A DNA stretch of 64,000 nt from an uncultured Castellaniella sp. (GTDB lineage Bacteria; Pseudomonadota; Gammaproteobacteria; Burkholderiales; Burkholderiaceae_B): positions 496,001-560,000 of the forward strand of contig NZ_CALKHS010000010.1 of the NCBI RefSeq assembly GCF_937988725.1. Direction: 5' to 3'. The notes beneath the pieces were generated by a model. That model was not told the DNA's origin. It saw only the letters and a program-made list of their open reading frames with translations, and did not search any database. Made by a program: the position numbers and the translations under genes. Of this stretch, positions 24,354 to 32,224 are shown in pieces. How positions within the stretch are numbered: position 1 is the stretch's first letter; every line of letters begins with the position of its first letter.

Positions 24354-25823
24354 TTACCTGCCTTTCAAGAGGCGTTTTGGGATCATGAGGCCAACGGCCT
24401 GGAGGCCTCCGCCCAGCATGTCCGCCGCGCAGTCAGCCAGGGTGTCGACCTGGTCGTCGTGCTTGTGGCTGTCGGTTGCCGTGAAGGCCTCGCACTCGGC
24501 CACGAAATCCGCCACCCAAGGCGCGTCCTCGGGCAGCGCCACGAAGCCGCTTTCCAGGTGGCCCTGGATGTCCATCACGCGGCTGTACTTGTCCTGGCCG
24601 CGCAGGCGCTGCAGCTCCTTGACCGGGATGTGGTGCTTGGTCTTCAGCTGCTGGATAAGGCCGGTGCCGCTGGACTTGTCCTCGATGGCGAAATACCGGA
24701 AGGCCGTGCGCTGGTAGGAGGCGGCCTGCTTCCACTTCGCCCACACGTCGCGGGCCGTCTGCTCGAGCGCGACGGCATCCAGCTTGGCGCGCACACAATC
24801 GAGCAGGTACACGCGGCCATCCTCGCCCATGCCGGCGTGCAGGAAGACTGTGTAGTCGTTGTGCTCCTTGGCCTTCTGGGCCGTGTCCACGTAGGCCGCC
24901 CGCCACTTGAGCGGTGGCACCGCGCGGTAGCGCGGGAACCAGGCGCCCTTGATGATGGCGCCGCCCTGGGGCGTGGGCCGCTGCTGCATCTGGCCGCTGA
25001 AGACGTAGGCATTGGCCCGCTTCAGGCGCTTGAGATCGGCCACCGTGTGCTTGGCCGGCCACAGCGCGCGCTCGGTGGGCTGGTCCTCGTCGATCAGCGC
25101 CTCAAGGCAGACATGCTCCCAGGCCTCGCCGTTGCCGCCGGCCAGCAGCCAGCCCGCCAGGTCCTCCTCATGCAGGCGCTGCATGATGACGATGATCGGC
25201 GTGTCCGGACTGTTGCGCCGCGACTCCAGGGTGTTCTGGAACCAGTCGATGACACCCTTGCGGATGACGTCGGACGTCGCCTCGTCGGGCTTGTGCGGGT
25301 CATCGATGATGATGGCGCCGCCAAAGCCGGGCCGCGCCTTCCCTGCCCCAAAGCCGGTGATGGTGCCGCCCGAGCCCGCCGCGTAGACCACGCCACCGAC
25401 CGTCGTGCGCCAGTCGCCCTTGGCGTTGCTGTCGGCTCGGATACCGACGCCCGGGAAGATCTGCTGGTATTCCTCGTGCTTGACCAGCTCGCGGGCGTTG
25501 GCGGCGTTCTGCACGGCGAGAGTCGCCGCATAACTGGTGTGGATGAACTCGGCGTCCGGGTGTAGACCCAGCGCCCAGGCCATGAAATTGACGACAGCCA
25601 GCTCGGTCTTCGAGTACCGCGGCGGCACGTTGATGATGAGCCGCTTGCACTCGCCCCGGTAGACGCGCATCAGCGCATCACAGATGACCTGGTGGTGGTC
25701 CCCGCGCAGCCACGGGAAGTTGCGCCGCGCCAGGAACATGTACCGCGAGAAGTAGTACAGGTCCTCCCTGGCCAGCGCGCGCCCAACGAACCGCTCCTCG
25801 TCGGATAGGTCGTTGAACTGCAT
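24354..25823 (-). CDS. terL: Terminase large subunit
   Basis: The product is 489 aa. The ATPase carries a Walker A-like NVPPRYSKTE (~65-74), a Walker B GAIIIDDPHKPDEA (~172-185) and a coupling motif IVIMQRLHEEDLAG. The nuclease has YVDTAQK, FAIEDKSSGTGL and the C-terminal HKHDDQVDTLAD with metal-binding acids. It pumps and cuts phage DNA. The small subunit gene is 4 bp upstream. Confidence 0.95.
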   Translation of the reverse strand: MQFNDLSDEERFVGRALAREDLYYFSRYMFLARRNFPWLRGDHHQVICDALMRVYRGECKRLIINVPPRYSKTELAVVNFMAWALGLHPDAEFIHTSYAATLAVQNAANARELVKHEEYQQIFPGVGIRADSNAKGDWRTTVGGVVYAAGSGGTITGFGAGKARPGFGGAIIIDDPHKPDEATSDVIRKGVIDWFQNTLESRRNSPDTPIIVIMQRLHEEDLAGWLLAGGNGEAWEHVCLEALIDEDQPTERALWPAKHTVADLKRLKRANAYVFSGQMQQRPTPQGGAIIKGAWFPRYRAVPPLKWRAAYVDTAQKAKEHNDYTVFLHAGMGEDGRVYLLDCVRAKLDAVALEQTARDVWAKWKQAASYQRTAFRYFAIEDKSSGTGLIQQLKTKHHIPVKELQRLRGQDKYSRVMDIQGHLESGFVALPEDAPWVADFVAECEAFTATDSHKHDDQVDTLADCAADMLGGGLQAVGLMIPKRLLKGR

Positions 25824-25827
25824 GGCG

Positions 25828-26295
25828 TCACACCTTTTTCAGCATCTCCTGCGCGATCGATGCGAATTCGTCTTTGTCCATGGTGACCTGCTGGATGGGG
25901 CCGCCGTTCGGCCCGCTCACCTCACGTTTATTCGTGAACATGCCGCCCTGCTCCTTGGCGGCCTGCTCGAGCACGGCCGCCGCGGCCACCACGTTGCCGC
26001 GCGCCATGTGCCGGTCGTAGATCTTGCCCAGGGACCGCAGGCGGAAGGCCTGGTCCGCGATGGGGATCTCGGCCACAGCCTCGCGGAACTTCTTGCGGGT
26101 TTCGTCGAACAGGTCGCGCCACTTCTGCGACAGCTTGGCTCCGGCCACCTTCGTGGGGTCGTACTGGGCGACTTGGGTGCGAGCCACGTCCAGGCCCATT
26201 TCGTCCTTGATGGCGGCGGATACCTCGCTGGGGGTGTCGTAGCAGGCCAGCGCTTGCACGATGAAGCGCTTGGCCGCATCGTTGAGCGTTGCCAT
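25828..26295 (-). CDS. terS: Terminase small subunit (DUF2280)
   Basis: The product is 155 aa with the DUF2280 pattern: ATLNDAAKRFIVQALACYD, an HTH-like TPSEVSAAIKDEMGLDVART, and a helical oligomerisation part. It recognises the packaging site; that site (cos or pac) was not located. It lies directly upstream of terL. Confidence 0.85.
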   Translation of the reverse strand: MATLNDAAKRFIVQALACYDTPSEVSAAIKDEMGLDVARTQVAQYDPTKVAGAKLSQKWRDLFDETRKKFREAVAEIPIADQAFRLRSLGKIYDRHMARGNVVAAAAVLEQAAKEQGGMFTNKREVSGPNGGPIQQVTMDKDEFASIAQEMLKKV

Positions 26296-26312
26296 GTTGA
26301 ATTCCTATCTGG

Positions 26313-26936
26313 TCAGGCCGCCGCCATCAAGCACGTGCCGCACGCATGCGCGATGCTGGCGCCGGATACTTCTGCAGGTCGCTCGGCCGCCTCGATCATC
26401 TGGGCGACCTGGGCGCTGGCGCCATAGCGCCGGACCACGCCGACAAACTCCTCGACATCATGGCCGCGCAGCACCAGCTTCGGCATGCCGTCCTTGGTGA
26501 ACTTGGGCGCGCCGAATTCATCCTGCTCCTGGCCGATGTGGTAGAGCTCGTGCTCAACCAGCGCGCAGAACTCGGTGTCGCTGCACTGGGCGCAGTAGTC
26601 CGCGGCCAGGGTAATCAGGAAATCCGGCACACGGCCGAACCACTCGCGTAGCTGCTGCTCCTGCCGCGCCTTCTGCCAGCCACCGGCGCGGATCATGACC
26701 GGCTCGGCCTGCCCGATTACCGTGCGGCCGCGCTTGGCGAAGGCTGACGACGCCCAGAGGAAGCCGATGTCGGCGTCCAGCAAGTGGGTGTGGTCTGGAT
26801 TGTGAAGGGGGCCATCTTCGGCCAGGATGGTTTCCTGAGCCCAGGCCGCAACGTTCGCCGCCGGCGCCAGGATCATATCGAACAGGCCATCCTCCAGCAT
26901 CCCCAAAAGCGGCACAGGGCGGGTGATTTTGTCCAT
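26313..26936 (-). CDS. Putative phage metallopeptidase (HExxH) near terminase
   Basis: The product is 207 aa. VEHELYHIGQE (~residues 128-138) is an HExxH zinc site. DADIGFLWASSAFAKRGRTVIGQAEPV and RGHDVEEFVGVVRRYG resemble the putative phage metallopeptidase family that stands before terminase genes. It may process a virion or host protein; the substrate is unknown. A terminator hairpin lies just upstream of its start. Confidence 0.75.
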   Translation of the reverse strand: MDKITRPVPLLGMLEDGLFDMILAPAANVAAWAQETILAEDGPLHNPDHTHLLDADIGFLWASSAFAKRGRTVIGQAEPVMIRAGGWQKARQEQQLREWFGRVPDFLITLAADYCAQCSDTEFCALVEHELYHIGQEQDEFGAPKFTKDGMPKLVLRGHDVEEFVGVVRRYGASAQVAQMIEAAERPAEVSGASIAHACGTCLMAAA

Positions 26937-26942
26937 GGCAAT

Positions 26943-26962
26943 AAAAAACCGCCCGAAGGCGG
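26943..26962 (-). terminator. Intrinsic terminator with UUCG loop at the start of the late genes
   Basis: The minus strand reads CCGCC-TTCG-GGCGG then TTTTTTAT. It lies between the 98-aa gene and the metallopeptidase, the first barrier for leftward transcription into the packaging genes. The loop and tail match the other late-operon hairpins. Confidence 0.7.
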
Positions 26963-26980
26963 CTGTATTTTTCTATCGAC

Positions 26981-27277
26981 TTACAGCTCTAACGAGCCAA
27001 CTTTCTCGGCGGCATTTTTCAGCGCGCTAACCAGAGCATCCTTTTGCTTGATTGCATCCTCTTTGGAGTATTCCTGTAAGAGTCGAATCATCCCCTTATC
27101 GATCAAGCTTGCGAAGGAGAACTCAACCCTGTGCTCCTTGACCGCTTGATTGAATGGCGACAAGCTTCGAAAGCGCACAACAACCTGATCGCCTTTTATT
27201 TCGACGTCCGGCAAATCTACGTTGTCGCGCATCATAGCGTTCGCGTCTCCCTCAGCGGCTGAAACTATCTTTACCAT
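26981..27277 (-). CDS. Small soluble protein upstream of the packaging genes
   Basis: The product is 98 aa: a beta-type N-half (DVEIKGDQVVVRFRSLSPFNQ) and helical C-half (KEDAIKQKDALVSALKNAAEKV). A strong GGAGGGG site precedes ATG 27277. It is more AT-rich than the head genes. I do not recognise it. It may mark the beginning of the late transcript. Confidence 0.75.
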   Translation of the reverse strand: MVKIVSAAEGDANAMMRDNVDLPDVEIKGDQVVVRFRSLSPFNQAVKEHRVEFSFASLIDKGMIRLLQEYSKEDAIKQKDALVSALKNAAEKVGSLEL

Positions 27278-27300
27278 TACCCCTCCTTTTTAGTCACGCC

Positions 27301-27327
27301 GGTTAACTGACGGCTGGAAGGTTAACT
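27301..27327. promoter_or_regulatory. GGTTAACT direct repeat upstream of the late operon
   Basis: GGTTAACT occurs at 27301..27308 and 27320..27327, starts 19 bp apart, 24-50 bp upstream of the 98-aa gene and in front of the divergent HTH-like gene. It could be a regulator binding site at the late or divergent promoter. No clear -10/-35 was identified. Confidence 0.3.
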
Positions 27328-27462
27328 ATGCCACATTCATGCGCCCCGCGAATCTCTCGGCTCAGTGGGGCGCGAAAAGCAGCGGCGGCTGATGAGGAGA
27401 CAACTGGGTGGGGTGGTGGTATGTTACTAGTTCCTACACCAGCGATTTACCAGGGAGACTAT

Positions 27463-27675
27463 ATGACCAAAAGCACACGCAATTCAGGAAAGCGCTGGAC
27501 GTCTGATGATGTCAAAGCGCTGAAGAGCCTCGCCAAGGAAAATACTCCTACACGAGTAATTGGCCTAAAGCTGGGCAGAACAGAAGACGCGATTTATGCC
27601 AAGGCATCGGACGAAGGTGTCTCACTAAAGCCAACCAACCAGTCTCCGTATGGAGACGCTAAAGAGAAACCCTGA
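27463..27675 (+). CDS. Small Myb/SANT-like protein
   Basis: The product is 70 aa, from MTKSTRNSGKRWTSDDV. The pattern RWTSDDVKALKSLAKENTPTRVIGLKLGRTEDAIYAKA looks like a Myb/SANT-type three-helix DNA-binding domain; near-identical short proteins occur widely in proteobacteria. A GGGAG site precedes the ATG. It is monocistronic, followed by its own terminator, and divergent from the late genes. Confidence 0.8.
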   Translation: MTKSTRNSGKRWTSDDVKALKSLAKENTPTRVIGLKLGRTEDAIYAKASDEGVSLKPTNQSPYGDAKEKP

Positions 27676-27684
27676 AATGAAACA

Positions 27685-27710
27685 TCCCCGCCGTGAGCGG
27701 GGATTCTTTT
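27685..27710 (+). terminator. Intrinsic terminator
   Basis: TCCCCGC-N5-GCGGGGA followed by TTCTTTT on the plus strand, 10 bp after the stop of the Myb/SANT-like gene. Confidence 0.85.
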
Positions 27711-27734
27711 GTTCAGGGCGCAACTTGCCCACCG

Positions 27735-28016
27735 CTATTGTCTCGCTTTCTGTCCCGCTTTTCCAGACCCGATGTCCCGCAAGCGAGACACGGAGTACTC
27801 AGCAGCAGCCCCGGACACCTCCGCAGCCCGCACCAGCAACACCGCATCATGCTCAACGAGCGCGTCCATCACCCGCTTTACGGCCTTCCGTGCGGCAGCC
27901 TTCTGCGGAACGGTCAACGGCCGCCCTTTCGTGACGTGCCTGACGAGCTCCCCTACTCTAAACGAGCGCATCGGGTAGGCCTCCATCAGCTCGATCACTT
28001 CGTTCGCATACTTCAC
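27735..28016 (-). CDS. Small winged-helix-like protein, last of the early leftward genes
   Basis: The product is 93 aa from GTG 28016 (AAGGAG eight bases upstream, GTGA overlap with the upstream gene). The layout YANEVIELMEAYPMRSFRVGELVRHV...AARKAVKRVMDALVEHDAVLLVR looks like a compact winged helix. Family unknown. It is followed on the same strand by the late region. Confidence 0.65.
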   Translation of the reverse strand: MKYANEVIELMEAYPMRSFRVGELVRHVTKGRPLTVPQKAAARKAVKRVMDALVEHDAVLLVRAAEVSGAAAEYSVSRLRDIGSGKAGQKARQ

Positions 28017-28378
28017 CGCCAAATCTCCTTCTCCACCTTCATCTGGAACACCTCCAGCAGCCGCGTGTAATCCTCCTGGCGCAGCACGGCACCCGTCACT
28101 TCCTGGATCCAGCGCCTGGCCATCGTGCGCCGGCCGTCAGCCGACAGTTGTCCGAACCAGCTGTTCTTCCGTGTGTACTCGGCCTGGATCACCATGGCCT
28201 GGTGCCGCGGCAGGCGTTCGTACAAGGCCTGCACGGCCAGGGCGTGATCGACCATGATGGGCCGGTGATCGTCTTCCTGCGGCACGTAGCGCTGCATGTT
28301 GCCCGGCGTCTCGCCAGTCCAGCACCAGCGCGCCCAGTTCCACAGCAGGTCGTGTCCGCTCAGCGGGCGATCTTCCAT
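28013..28378 (-). CDS. Candidate late antiterminator, Q-like
   Basis: The product is 121 aa, starting MEDRPLSGHDLLWNWARWCW, two bases after the upstream stop. It has Trp-rich helices, an acidic centre (QEDDHRPIMVDHALAVQAL) and a helix-turn-helix-like part (HQAMVIQAEYTRKNSWFGQLSADGR...). Overall organisation resembles the phage_antitermQ family (lambdoid phage 21/HK022-type Q), and it sits where Q does, after RusA and before the late genes. Similarity is by eye only. Several terminators in the late operon make such a factor expected. Confidence 0.45.
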   Translation of the reverse strand: MEDRPLSGHDLLWNWARWCWTGETPGNMQRYVPQEDDHRPIMVDHALAVQALYERLPRHQAMVIQAEYTRKNSWFGQLSADGRRTMARRWIQEVTGAVLRQEDYTRLLEVFQMKVEKEIWR

Positions 28379-28380
28379 CG

Positions 28381-28758
28381 TCACTTCCGCTCCTCGAACC
28401 CAACGTACGACTTCACCCGCCCGCTCATGCTGACCGGCGTCGGCAGCGCATCGATTTCTGCCGCCCTCAGATGCGGCGTCGGCCGCCACGGCCGGATCCT
28501 CAGCGGCTGGTTGACCCTCGGCACCACAACCTGGCCGGTGGTCGCGGCCTTCGCCCGCGGCTTCAGGTCGGCCACGCGGTTGAAGTATTCGGTGTTCGTC
28601 TCGCCGTTCAGAGGCGGCCCGAAGACGCGCCGCGCCCGGGTGCGCAGGTCCGCCATGGTGTCGCAGAACATGCTGGGCACGCCGGCGGCGGTCAGGGCGA
28701 CAGCGATGCGGGATTTGGCCTCGTTCAGGGCCTGGCGCTGGGCTGGGGTGTAGGGCAT
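28381..28758 (-). CDS. Protein of unknown function between RusA and the Q-like gene
   Basis: The product is 125 aa from MPYTPAQRQALNEAKSRIAV; the ATG shares one base with the RusA stop. It has a helical N-half and Pro/Arg-rich C-half (PRVNQPLRIRPWRPTPHLRAAEIDALP). No recognised domain. Confidence 0.65.
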   Translation of the reverse strand: MPYTPAQRQALNEAKSRIAVALTAAGVPSMFCDTMADLRTRARRVFGPPLNGETNTEYFNRVADLKPRAKAATTGQVVVPRVNQPLRIRPWRPTPHLRAAEIDALPTPVSMSGRVKSYVGFEERK

Positions 28759-29288
28759 CAGCGGGCCTCCTGGGCGTTGATCGGCGAAATCGTGACCGAG
28801 ACACCGGGCCGGCCCCGGTAGCGCTTCTTCGCCGTGTGATCGACCACCTGGGTGTCGTCGGCCCACACCACGCCGTTGATGGCGTCGAACACGGCTTTCA
28901 CGACGTTATCCGAATCCGGTTTCGTGATGGGCAGCAGCTCGTCGGCCAGGGCCTGGGCCTGCTTCTTCTTCGACCAGGACGTCGGGATGGGCAGCGCGAT
29001 GAACAGGGTGGCCACCACGGGGCCTTCGATGGGCGGGCGGCCTGCCATGGCCTGGCTGGCTGCCAGCGCGACCGTGGACTCGTAGCTGGCCGTCTTCTCC
29101 GGCGTGTACATGCGCACGAACTTGCCGCGGGCGACGGCGCGGGGCCGGCCCTTGCCCTGGGGCTTGCCGGGGACGAAGAACTGGACCGTGCCGGCCGCCC
29201 GGGGTATCGCCCCGGTATCACCCCTGCCCTGCCCGGCGCGCGGGAACGCCAGGTCTTGCATGCTCGTCGGTTGGTCATGAAAAGTCAT
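28758..29288 (-). CDS. rusA: RusA-type Holliday junction resolvase
   Basis: The product is 176 aa from MTFHDQPTSMQD. RusA signature: VPGKPQGKGRPRA, YTPEKTASYE and the catalytic KPDSDNVVKAVFDAINGVVWADDTQV with the conserved Asp residues. It resolves branched DNA before packaging. The start overlaps the upstream Cys-rich gene (ATGA); it belongs to the leftward replication operon. Confidence 0.9.
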   Translation of the reverse strand: MTFHDQPTSMQDLAFPRAGQGRGDTGAIPRAAGTVQFFVPGKPQGKGRPRAVARGKFVRMYTPEKTASYESTVALAASQAMAGRPPIEGPVVATLFIALPIPTSWSKKKQAQALADELLPITKPDSDNVVKAVFDAINGVVWADDTQVVDHTAKKRYRGRPGVSVTISPINAQEAR

Positions 29289-29536
29289 GGTGCTTTGCTC
29301 CGTTCGATGGCTTCGTGAAAGGTTTTTTGCTTGGCGTCGAGCCACTGCCGGCGGCGCTCGGCGACGTCAGCCGCCACCGCTTCGAAGTCCGCGCAGTGGC
29401 GCTGGAAGACGGCGCTTTCGAAGTGCCCGGCGCCGGCGGCCAGCGCGCATTGGCCGTAGCCTTGGCTGGCCATGCCGGTGTGGCCGCGCAGACTGAAGCG
29501 CGTGCAGTTGATGCATTGGACGGGTGTGGGGGTCAT
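29285..29536 (-). CDS. Small Cys-rich, probably zinc-binding protein
   Basis: The product is 83 aa. CINC (8-11), Cys30 and HC (~47-48) could form a zinc knuckle: QCINCTRFSLRGH...GYGQCALAA...FQRHCADF. It is coupled by ATGA overlaps to the replication gene upstream and to rusA downstream. Similar Cys-rich ORFs accompany phage replication genes. Function unknown. Confidence 0.7.
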   Translation of the reverse strand: MTPTPVQCINCTRFSLRGHTGMASQGYGQCALAAGAGHFESAVFQRHCADFEAVAADVAERRRQWLDAKQKTFHEAIERSKAP

Positions 29537-30729
29537 ACGCTCACCCCGTAGTCGGCGCGCAGCCGGGAACGCTCGTCGTCGGTCAGGTCCGCGGCGGCAA
29601 AAACGCGGACTTTGAATTCCGGCGCCAGCTCGTCCACTCCCTGGGCCAGCCCCAACTCAGCGCCCTTAGCCACGATTCCCGACCAGCTGCAGGGCCAGGG
29701 CTTGGATGCGGCGGCAGGCTTGCTGGCCCCAGTCTCCGGCGGCGCAGCCCGCAGGTCGGCGATGATCGGCGCCAGGTAGGCGGTGCCGATGGGCTGGTCG
29801 CTGCCCTGAGCCTTGCGGCGCTCCTTCGCGGTTTCCAGGGCCAGCAGCACCTCGGCGTCGGCTACGCCGTCCCGCGCCCAGTCAGCGATACGCCGGTCGT
29901 TGGGCAAGGTCCGGGGATCGGCGCCGTTGCGGCGCAGCAGCACGGCGATCTGCGTGGCTCGCCGGGGTGCTTCGTCGGGGATCGTCGCCGGCGGCTCCTG
30001 GGGTTCGACAGGGACTTCCGGGATGCCAGGCGGCGCGGCGGGCGGCGGGTCCTCGTGCGCGGGCGCAGGTACGTACGCACGCGGGGGAGGTGCCGCCGCC
30101 GCTCCCTTTTCTTTTACTGTCCCTGTCCCTGTCCCTGTCTTAGCCGTGACACCGCTGTGACTTTCCTTGTGACTTCCGCCTGGTGTCACAGTGACAACCT
30201 TGTGACCCTCCGTGACGACTATCTGGATTCCGTGTGACGCCGCGACCTTGCGCAGGTGCGATGTGGGAGTGCCTTTCGCCGGCAGGATCACGCCGATGTC
30301 ACGCAGGGCGGCGAACAGCATCCGGCGGTCTTCGCGTTCCTCTTTCTTGCGGTCGTTGTCGCCCTCTTTCTTGGCCTGGAAAGCCTCGCGTGCGCCCCAG
30401 GCCTCCAGTGCCTTCTCGGCGATGACGGGGTGGTACAGACGCCCGTCGCCGCACTTGATGAAGCCGCGCAGCGCCACGTCCTTGACCTTGCGCCACGCCG
30501 CCGGCTCCTTGCCGGCCAGGTGCGCCAGAATGCGATCGTCGTCAGGCAGCGAGGCGGCGGGCTCCTGATTCCAGGACTTGCACCACAAGCGCAACGCCGT
30601 CTTGAATTCCTCGCCGGTGGACAGCGCCATCATGTCGCTGTCCAGGAGCCGCTCTGTGTCCAACGGCATGAATGGCATGCCGCGCAGGTTGCAGTCGGCG
30701 GGCGTCAGGGGGTCAGGTAGGCCTGTCAT
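29533..30729 (-). CDS. Replication protein (DUF1376-like N-terminus) containing the candidate origin
   Basis: The product is 398 aa. The N-terminal ~130 residues fit DUF1376-type phage proteins (MPFMPLDTERLLDSDMMALSTGEEFKTALRLWC). A charged hinge, then a Thr/Gly/Lys and Pro-rich linker (~165-255), precede a C-terminal helical domain (RIADWARDGVADAEVLLALETAKERR) like those that recruit helicase or load replication factors. The linker coding DNA carries the GTGAC iterons. By position it corresponds to lambda O. No helicase or primase gene is seen, so host DnaB is likely used. Confidence 0.7.
   Translation of the reverse strand: MTGLPDPLTPADCNLRGMPFMPLDTERLLDSDMMALSTGEEFKTALRLWCKSWNQEPAASLPDDDRILAHLAGKEPAAWRKVKDVALRGFIKCGDGRLYHPVIAEKALEAWGAREAFQAKKEGDNDRKKEEREDRRMLFAALRDIGVILPAKGTPTSHLRKVAASHGIQIVVTEGHKVVTVTPGGSHKESHSGVTAKTGTGTGTVKEKGAAAAPPPRAYVPAPAHEDPPPAAPPGIPEVPVEPQEPPATIPDEAPRRATQIAVLLRRNGADPRTLPNDRRIADWARDGVADAEVLLALETAKERRKAQGSDQPIGTAYLAPIIADLRAAPPETGASKPAAASKPWPCSWSGIVAKGAELGLAQGVDELAPEFKVRVFAAADLTDDERSRLRADYGVSV
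30146..30238. other. Candidate replication origin: helically phased GTGAC iterons
   Basis: GTGAC starts at 30146, 30157, 30169, 30191, 30202, 30212 and 30234, that is at steps of 11, 12, 22, 11, 10 and 22 bp, with one inverted GTCAC at 30185. A TCCCTG-type tandem (30118..30139) and a pyrimidine tract flank it. All are inside the replication gene, as with lambda ori inside O. Origin function is inferred. Confidence 0.55.
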
Positions 30730-31319
30730 GCGGTCACCGCCTCATTCTTTGCGACCAGCCCGTCGAGCTTCTGATAGGCGTCCCACATGCGCAGGCTGGC
30801 CAGACGGGCGACATGGACGGCGGCAGCCGGGCTGATCTTCTCGGCGTCACGGCACGGCTTGGCCGGCCGCCTGCAGCGGATTTGCAGTCCGTGCCCGGTA
30901 TCGCTGAGCAGCAGGACGCCGGAGGCCTCGGAGCCCAGGGCGGGCAGCAAGTCATCGGTCCAGATCTCGGCGGGCAGCGCGTAGTAGTGCTTCCAGACCC
31001 GGCGCGGCCACGTGCGCAGCTCGAACTGCTGGGCGTATGCGTGTCGGCGGCGGACGAGCCGGCCGCTGGCGTCGAAGTCTTCTAGGCGAAGCGGTGACCC
31101 GACATTCTCGTGGCGCCACCACTTGTCCTTCCGGGCGTCGGCCCGCAGGTCGGCGCGGCTGATCTTGATCTCGACGTCGATCAGCCGCAGGTTCTCGGTG
31201 ACGGCTAGGATGTCGGCCTCGTAGCCCGTCCAGTTGCAGTTGGGGACCACGACCAGGTACTTGCGGTTGAAGGTCTGCTGGGCGAGGGCCGCGGCGATGG
31301 TACGTTCGGTCCACTTCAT
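30726..31319 (-). CDS. Predicted PD-(D/E)xK nuclease, MmcB-like
   Basis: The product is 197 aa. YEADILAVTENLRLIDVEIKISRADLRAD (residues ~33-61) carries the D-(x)n-ExK core of restriction-like nucleases, as in MmcB DNA-repair proteins. The C-half has a Cys pair and a helical end. It overlaps the replication gene by 4 bp. It probably acts in phage DNA repair or replication. Confidence 0.7.
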   Translation of the reverse strand: MKWTERTIAAALAQQTFNRKYLVVVPNCNWTGYEADILAVTENLRLIDVEIKISRADLRADARKDKWWRHENVGSPLRLEDFDASGRLVRRRHAYAQQFELRTWPRRVWKHYYALPAEIWTDDLLPALGSEASGVLLLSDTGHGLQIRCRRPAKPCRDAEKISPAAAVHVARLASLRMWDAYQKLDGLVAKNEAVTA

Positions 31320-31377
31320 ACCACTCCCCCGCTTGCAAGAATCCGGTCGTGACGCGATATTTTGAGGACGTCAAACC

Positions 31378-31590
31378 TTGAAAACGGACTCAAAAATGAG
31401 CATTCAGAACGAAGAACTCGACCGCCACATTCAGCTCCAGCGCATCGGCACGAGGCATTGGTCTTGGTACGTTTCTGTGCCCGGGAAGGGGTACAAAAAT
31501 TGCGAGGAATATGCACCCACCAGGGACGTTGCAATGGAGGAGGCGCGCGCCGAAGTGCGTCATCTGCTCGAATCACGGGGGGCCGAGTAG
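31378..31590 (+). CDS. Small soluble protein opposite to the early operon
   Basis: The product is 70 aa if started at TTG 31378 (GAGGA upstream) or 64 aa from ATG 31396. The sequence (HIQLQRIGTRHWSWYVSVPGKGYKNCEEYAP) looks like a real beta-alpha fold with an acidic end. Its stop touches the 3' end of the minus-strand gene at 31591. Function unknown. Confidence 0.5.
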   Translation: MKTDSKMSIQNEELDRHIQLQRIGTRHWSWYVSVPGKGYKNCEEYAPTRDVAMEEARAEVRHLLESRGAE

Positions 31591-32160
31591 TCATCCCCTC
31601 GCCTCCGCCGCCATCTGCGCTTCGATCTGCTCCAGAACGCGTTGGCCCATGTCCACGGCCTCAGCGACTTCGCGGCGGGCGTCGGCCAGGGCGGCCGGGC
31701 CGTGCTCACCCAGCAGGCTGGTGGCAGCGGCCGCGGCTTCGCTCTGCTCACGGATGAGGGCGGCGACACCGCCGGCCGACACCGGCGCGCTGCCCTGCTC
31801 TTCACCGAGAGCCCGGGCGGCAAAGCCCAGCGGCAGCAGGATGCGATCGAGCGCGCGCCGCCGGACGTCGTCTGGCAGGCCGGCCAGCAGCGACACCAGG
31901 AAGTTCGCTGGCAGCAGGTTGGCGTCCTTCGTGCTGTCGTCGAGCCAGCGAAAGACGCGGTCAGCGTTGACCTTGGTGCGCTCGAAGGCGTCGAGCGTCT
32001 TGGGCTCGAACCGGATGCCGGTTGACGCGTCGGCGCCCAGGGCCTCGTGGGCCTCGACGACAGCCGCGGCGACGGTCTCGCGCGACAGGCGGTGCGCGCG
32101 GCGGTATTCGGCGATCTCCTCGCGGAGGATTCCGATCAGGGTCTGCGACAGACTACGCAT
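31591..32160 (-). CDS. Phage regulator, YdaT/CII-like
   Basis: The product is 189 aa from MRSLSQTLIGILREEIAEYR (GGAG nine bases upstream). The N-terminal ~110 residues (LSRETVAAAVVEAHEALG...FERTKVNADRVFRWLDD...NLLPANFLVSLLAGLP) match the general pattern of YdaT/CII-type phage regulators, which in lambda-like phages follow cro. The C-terminal part is a long helix. It may control lysis-lysogeny choice. Similarity is by eye. Confidence 0.5.
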   Translation of the reverse strand: MRSLSQTLIGILREEIAEYRRAHRLSRETVAAAVVEAHEALGADASTGIRFEPKTLDAFERTKVNADRVFRWLDDSTKDANLLPANFLVSLLAGLPDDVRRRALDRILLPLGFAARALGEEQGSAPVSAGGVAALIREQSEAAAAATSLLGEHGPAALADARREVAEAVDMGQRVLEQIEAQMAAEARG

Positions 32161-32224
32161 GACAGTGGCTCCAGGCACCAGCACAATGGCGCCGTGACAG
32201 AAATGACAGGGACGGGAAGTACGA

